Positions 28,601-31,000 of a stretch of 31,000 nt of DNA are shown piece by piece. Source of the DNA: Symbiodinium natans (lineage: Eukaryota > Sar > Dinophyceae > Suessiales > Symbiodiniaceae); the NCBI GenBank assembly GCA_905221605.1, contig CAJNDS010002733.1, forward strand, positions 139,001 to 170,000. Direction: 5' to 3'. How positions within the stretch are numbered: position 1 is the first letter of the stretch; every line of letters starts with the position of its first letter. The notes beneath the pieces are model-generated. The model did not search any database. It saw nothing but the letters and a program-made list of their open reading frames with translations, and was not told the origin of the DNA. The position numbers were made by a program, and so were the translations under genes.

Positions 28601-30805
28601 AAGCTCGGTCGGCCCTTGGGAAGCTGTTTATTTTCCCTTGTTGGGTTTAAGAGGGTCATGTTTAGGAATGTTTTTTCAGACGGTTCTAAAGGCCAACCTG
28701 GAAAGCAATTTCTGCCACCCTCTGCATGTTCTCGGCCCGCGTGATTCCTAGACTGCAGCGCGTATGCGAAGTTGGCTGAAGTTCGATGAAGGGCGTGGGC
28801 AATCTTCCCCTATGACTAAGGGCACCCTAAACCCTAAACCCTAAACCCTAAACCCTAAACCCTAAACCCTAATTTTGGCCTGCGGCCTCGAGGCAAGATG
28901 CAGCAGCTCAGTGGCAAGAACCCGAACCTGGCAGAGCTCGAAAGGCGGGATGCGGGTTAGGGTCGAGGGTTTGGGGTTTAGGGTTTGAGGCCAAGTCATA
29001 GGGTGTGGAACAGCATAGTCAGTCAGGGCCTGGAAAGCCATAAACCCCAAATCCTATACCCTGAACCCCTAAGACCCTAAACCCTACAGCGACGGTTCTG
29101 CCATGCGGGAGCGGAAAAAACATCCTTAGCCGCCGTAGCCCAAGCATCCGAACACCGCACGACGCATCCACAGCTTGCCATACTACCACCTGGAGGTAGG
29201 CCCTTGTTTCCTTTTTTTAGGGTTGAGGTTCCCTCATAATCCCCTTAAACCCAAGAGGGCGCCCTGTTTATTCTTCCATGTGATTTCCCTAAACCCTAAA
29301 CCCTAAACCCGAAACCCTAAACCCTAAACCCGCTTAAACCCCTGGACGAGCCACTTACATTTGAGGCCCCCACCCGGGACCAGTACCTGGCATGCTGGCA
29401 CAACTGCTCAAGCATGAATCATCTCTATGGAGCTTTAACCACGACAGCCCTCCGAAGTCTTTTGTGTAAGGCCCCTGCAAGCCCAGCCCATGTACCCTAA
29501 ACCCTAAACCCTAAACCCTAAACCCTAAACCCTAGACCCCAGACTCAAGGATCATGTATCCACCCTAAGACTTGGGCCACCTCTCGAGGATCCGGGAGTG
29601 GCGTTCGGCAGACGAAGCAAAGAAGCAGATGCTGGAGGAGCCCTGGGGTTTAGGGTTTTGGGTTTAGGGTTCAGGGTTTAGGGTTTAGGGTTTAGGGTTT
29701 AGGGCAAAAAGGGCTTAGGGAACCTGAAGCCCTCTGAACCCCCAAACCCCAACGGACACTACACCCTGAACTCTAAACCTGAACCTCTCAAGTCTTAAGC
29801 CCTAAACCCGAAACCTCTGAAACCCTAAGCCCTAAACCCTAAACCCTAAACCCTAAAGGGGGGGGGGGGGGGGGCGCCTGCACCCTTCCTGAACTTTTGG
29901 CTTGCAGGGCTTTGGGGTTGGATGTAGCTCTCTGAATTTGGGTTCCCTTGTTCTAAGGACCCCTAGAAGGGTCCCTGATTATGTAGAGAACTAACCATGC
30001 AGATTGGTTTAGGGTCTAGGGCTTAGGCCTCAGGGTTTAGGGTACACTTTCTAAACGTCTTGGGGTTTACCGGGCTTATGTTAGTTCCAGGCTTGGGTGT
30101 TTATATCCGATTAAGACTCGCACCCCTAAGGTTGTACCCCTAAAAGGTTCCTCTTAATATACTCCTAGTATGGCCCTTATGTTCCCTGAGGATCTTCAAA
30201 AAGACTCCCCAACCAAGAGTACCTTCTTAAGGGTAGAATCCCATGATTATAGGGTTTAGGGAAACCAGTACCTAACTTGGAGAGCGGTTTAAGGTAGGGT
30301 TGCGTGACGGAGCAGTTTAGTAGGGCTGGTGCTCCTCATTGCCTCTGTCTAGGAGGTAGAAGCCAGAAGCTCTTTGCTCCTGAAGCTCTGACTCCTGCTA
30401 AACCCAAACCATGAAACAACGACAACCTTAACACCCAAACGCAACAAGCCCACACAATGAGTTTAGGTTTTAGGGCCTGCGGTTGAGGGTTTAGGGTTGA
30501 AGTCGACCTTAAGAATCAAAAAAACTGCTGTTTTGCACATCTTCCCATATAGAACATTCTTCAAACTAATCCCTAAACCCTACGCCCTAAGCCCTAAGCC
30601 CTAAACCGCTAAACCCTAAACCCTAAACCCAAAACCCTAAACCCCAAACCCCAAACCCTAAACCCTAAACCTTCTTCAAACGGCTTCTAAGGGCCACCCT
30701 GGATTTAGGGTTTTGTGCCCTGGGATGCCCAGCCAAAGGACGCCCGCACGAAGCGGGAGCTGTCAAGGGAGCAGGCGCTGCGCGACATGTACCTTGGGGA
30801 TGTTG
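25586..30805 (+). CDS. Gene C: second set of coiled-coil mini-exons (gene-level, incomplete)
   Basis: Five islands (25586, 27218, 28893, 29589, 30733) encode peptides like those of gene A: Glu/Lys/Arg/Gln-rich helices after AG|G acceptors, flanked by telomeric arrays. The junction 27287/28893 keeps phase 1 with a GC donor. Other junctions could not be closed, so exons are missing. Its exon GAGAAGCCGCTTGGCC resembles gene A exon 8 (GAGCCGCTTGGCC). It may be a diverged tandem relative of gene A or an unrelated coil. Exon-like segments of a different character lie between its exons. No stop is seen, so the gene may run past 31000. Confidence 0.5.
25644..26103. other. Unique and telomeric DNA between exons
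   Basis: TTTAGGG/TTTAGGGTG units occur at 25695-25740 and 25945-25970, with sparse CCCTAAA at 26055-26095. The stretch 25745-25940 is unique. No further feature is supported. Confidence 0.45.
26104..26209 (+). CDS. Candidate exon of an unidentified gene
   Basis: After GTGACAG the frame stays open for 35 codons: TLSADSWRLSVRFVEAGQMS then QTGMTDQACALHLKP. It ends at G|GTTTAGGG, a telomeric donor. Composition is mixed and globular, unlike the coiled-coil exons. No family is recognised. Confidence 0.4.
26378..26433. mobile_element. Short foldback element
   Basis: GGATCCTTTTTAC and GACAAAAAGGATCC are inverted ends around a 28-bp centre. Sequence is related to 17693-17755. Confidence 0.55.
26716..26884 (+). 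mobile_element. F1 introner-like element with telomeric insertion
   Basis: The left terminus CTTGGTAGCCCAGTGGTAC is almost identical to the copy at 28438. The right terminus is GGTTGCTGTTCTACCAAG. In the middle, TTTAGGG-type units (26777-26842) interrupt the element between TTCCACTAATA and AAAGGGCACCCTTGTCG. Confidence 0.78.
26885..26992 (+). CDS. Candidate exon downstream of the F1 element
   Basis: After CTACCAAG the frame reads PKPQPSEILEPESIEGIFCG then RLLRGQHLARPVGVE, ending at a GT donor (GTACGC) at 26993. It is mixed in composition and coding-like, with no recognised family. The upstream partner may be SSLNSELALRL (about 26683-26719), but the phase is not resolved. Confidence 0.42.
27218..27287 (+). 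CDS. Gene C exon: strongest coiled-coil segment of the set
   Basis: After CGACCAG the frame reads AHRKTLEADERRKRQAERDE then KPL. A GC donor at 27288 (CTTG|GCCTTG) leaves phase 1, matching the exon at 28893. Confidence 0.65.
27300..28293. other. Telomeric arrays and unique DNA
   Basis: TTTAGGG units lie at 27306-27340 and 27440-27460, CCCTAAA at 27463-27497 and 27865-27953, and a long TTTAGGG array of 13 units at 28057-28148. The unique stretches 27590-27860 and 28150-28255 show no recognised gene. Confidence 0.55.
28379..28779 (+). CDS. Candidate gene interrupted by F1 and F5 elements
   Basis: Removing F1 (28442-28546) and the F5 unit between its AAAGC duplications leaves one open frame: RHVLVFSGLVGFVGCHKFL joined to VSFGDLQLLQAFWGVWYRK, then AISATLCMFSARVIPRLQRV, with TGA at 28777-28779. 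The start is unknown; the upstream sequence has tandem GGTTTCATG words. No family is recognised. The fit of both removals to one frame is the main argument for coding. Confidence 0.38.
28438..28546 (+). mobile_element. F1 element, best-preserved copy
   Basis: 109 bp. CTTGGTAGCCCAGT and ACTGGGCTGCCAAG are 14-bp inverted ends with one mismatch. The host word GTTTC is found on both sides (28434-28438 and 28546-28550). CTTG|GTAG and CCAAG| are potential splice sites inside the termini. Confidence 0.85.
28604..28701 (+). mobile_element. F5 element, copy without telomeric insertion
   Basis: It begins CTCGGTCGGCCCTTGG and ends CTAAAGGCCAACCTGG. It is flanked by AAAGC at 28600-28604 and 28702-28706. 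Internal blocks TTTTCCCTTGTTGGGTTTAA and TTCAGACGGTTCTAAAGG are shared with 16333-16506. Confidence 0.72.
28893..28955 (+). CDS. Gene C exon
   Basis: After CCTCGAG the phase-1 frame reads GKMQQLSGKNPNLAELERRD. Donor G|GTTAGGGT at 28956. Preceded by CCCTAAA (28822-28871) and followed by TTTAGGG-like units, the standard arrangement of gene A exons. Confidence 0.52.
29090..29469 (+). CDS. Candidate two-exon gene end (29090-29195 and 29366-29469)
   Basis: After ACCCTACAG the frame reads RRFCHAGAEKTSLAAVAQAS then EHRTTHPQLAILPPG up to a GT donor (GTAGGC) at 29196 in phase 1. The acceptor TTTGAG|GC at 29366 continues GPHPGPVPGMLAQLLKHESS then LWSFNHDSPPKSFV and TAA at 29467-29469. The intron contains an F1-like core and CCCTAAA units. 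No family is recognised. An alternative frame of the second part is also open. Confidence 0.4.
29589..29647 (+). CDS. Gene C exon
   Basis: After CTCTCGAG the phase-2 frame reads IREWRSADEAKKQMLEEPW. The donor G|GTTTAGGG is telomeric. Its upstream partner is not the exon at 28893 (phase mismatch), so one exon is missing. Confidence 0.55.
29648..30732. other. Telomeric arrays, G homopolymer, F7 element and unique DNA
   Basis: TTTAGGG lies at 29648-29705, CCCTAAA at 29800-29857, then a 17-base G run (29858-29874). F7 copy 2 is at 30132-30232. Telomeric units lie at 30560-30672. A fragment TTCTAAGGGCCACCCTGG at about 30694 resembles the F5 right end. The stretch 30290-30560 shows no gene. Confidence 0.55.
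30132..30232. mobile_element. Dispersed element family F7, copy 2
   Basis: It aligns over its length with 7924-8032 (see there). The preceding CCGATTAAGA and CCCCTAAGGT words also have counterparts near 7829-7891, separated by extra sequence in that copy. Confidence 0.5.
30733..30805 (+). CDS. Gene C exon (last recognised)
   Basis: After ATGCCCAG the frame reads PKDARTKRELSREQALRDMY then LGDV before the TTTAGGG array at 30808. It is coiled-coil in character and no stop is seen, so the gene probably continues beyond the window. Confidence 0.55.
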
Positions 30806-30807
30806 AT

Positions 30808-31000
30808 TTAGGGTTTAGGGTTTGGGGTTTAGGGCTAGGGTTTAGGGTTTAGGGCTGGGGTTTAGGGTTTAGGGTTTAGGGTTTAGGGTTTAGGGTTTAG
30901 GGTTCAGGGTTCAGGGCTCAGGGTTTAGGGCTTGGGGCTAAGGGGTTTAGGGGTTTAGGAGTTTAGGGGTCAGGGTTTAGGGTATTCATCTGAGCATCAA
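30808..31000. repeat. TTTAGGG array with variants at window end
   Basis: About 13 TTTAGGG units with TTTGGGG, GCTAGGG, TTCAGGG and TTTAGGGG variants run to about 30980, followed by unique sequence. It is the 5' part of the next presumed intron. Confidence 0.85.

Noticed and set aside
479-30805. A single coiled-coil gene spanning the window with gene B nested inside
   Set aside because: Gene A reaches a phase-compatible last exon with TGA at 19967 before gene B begins, so the later coil exons are treated as a separate gene C.
1-31000. Telomeric arrays taken as a real chromosome end
   Set aside because: Arrays occur in both orientations throughout, separated by exons and unique DNA, and none is terminal or continuous. 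They are interstitial, although a subtelomeric location of the whole window cannot be excluded.
1-31000. Dinoflagellate spliced-leader relics
   Set aside because: I looked for the conserved end of the leader upstream of exons and found only short chance matches around TTTTGGCT, none next to a start codon.

Overview
The window looks like nuclear DNA of a dinoflagellate or close alveolate relative. The telomere-type heptamer TTTAGGG/CCCTAAA occurs dozens of times on both strands. Genes are split into many very short exons, all on the + strand. Several splice donors inferred from reading frame are GC or GA rather than GT, and acceptors are usually AG followed by G. TTTAGGG also occurs in plants and some other algae, so the assignment is an inference. 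Because exons are only 25-550 bp, ordinary ORF length is a poor guide; I found genes by reading GC-rich islands between telomeric arrays and testing whether the coding phase is kept across each proposed intron.

Gene A (about 479-19967) is a coiled-coil protein rich in Glu, Lys, Arg and Gln, spread over at least 23 mini-exons. Most neighbouring exons join in compatible phase, and it ends with a TGA at 19965-19967. Gene B (about 20767-24499) is the clearest gene: an NSUN2/Trm4-type RNA cytosine-5 methyltransferase in about 12 exons, apparently with an S4-like RNA-binding domain at its N-terminus. From 25.5 kb to the end there are more coiled-coil mini-exons (gene C), interleaved with candidate exons of a different character (26.1-27.0, 28.3-28.8 and 29.1-29.5 kb).

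The remainder is intronic or intergenic. It consists of interstitial telomeric arrays (including CTTAGGG and TTTTAGGG variants), at least seven families of roughly 85-215 bp inverted-repeat elements, G/C homopolymers, a CCCCAG array, a 12-bp minisatellite and a GA microsatellite. No rRNA, tRNA, CRISPR array or autonomous transposase was recognised.

The main discovery candidate concerns introns. (1) Telomeric arrays serve as introns: one 63-bp intron of gene B is almost wholly TTTAGGG repeat with the telomeric GGTTTAG as donor. (2) Many gene A introns start with (TTTAGGG)n and end with (CCCTAAA)n, giving complementary arms. (3) Short inverted-repeat elements carry splice signals in their termini (CTTG|GTAG...CTACCAAG|) and sit exactly between exons, like introner elements. 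(4) Three introns share a GA donor in the context GAATCT and are flanked by a GAAT duplication. Together these suggest continuing intron gain by short mobile elements and by telomeric-repeat insertion.
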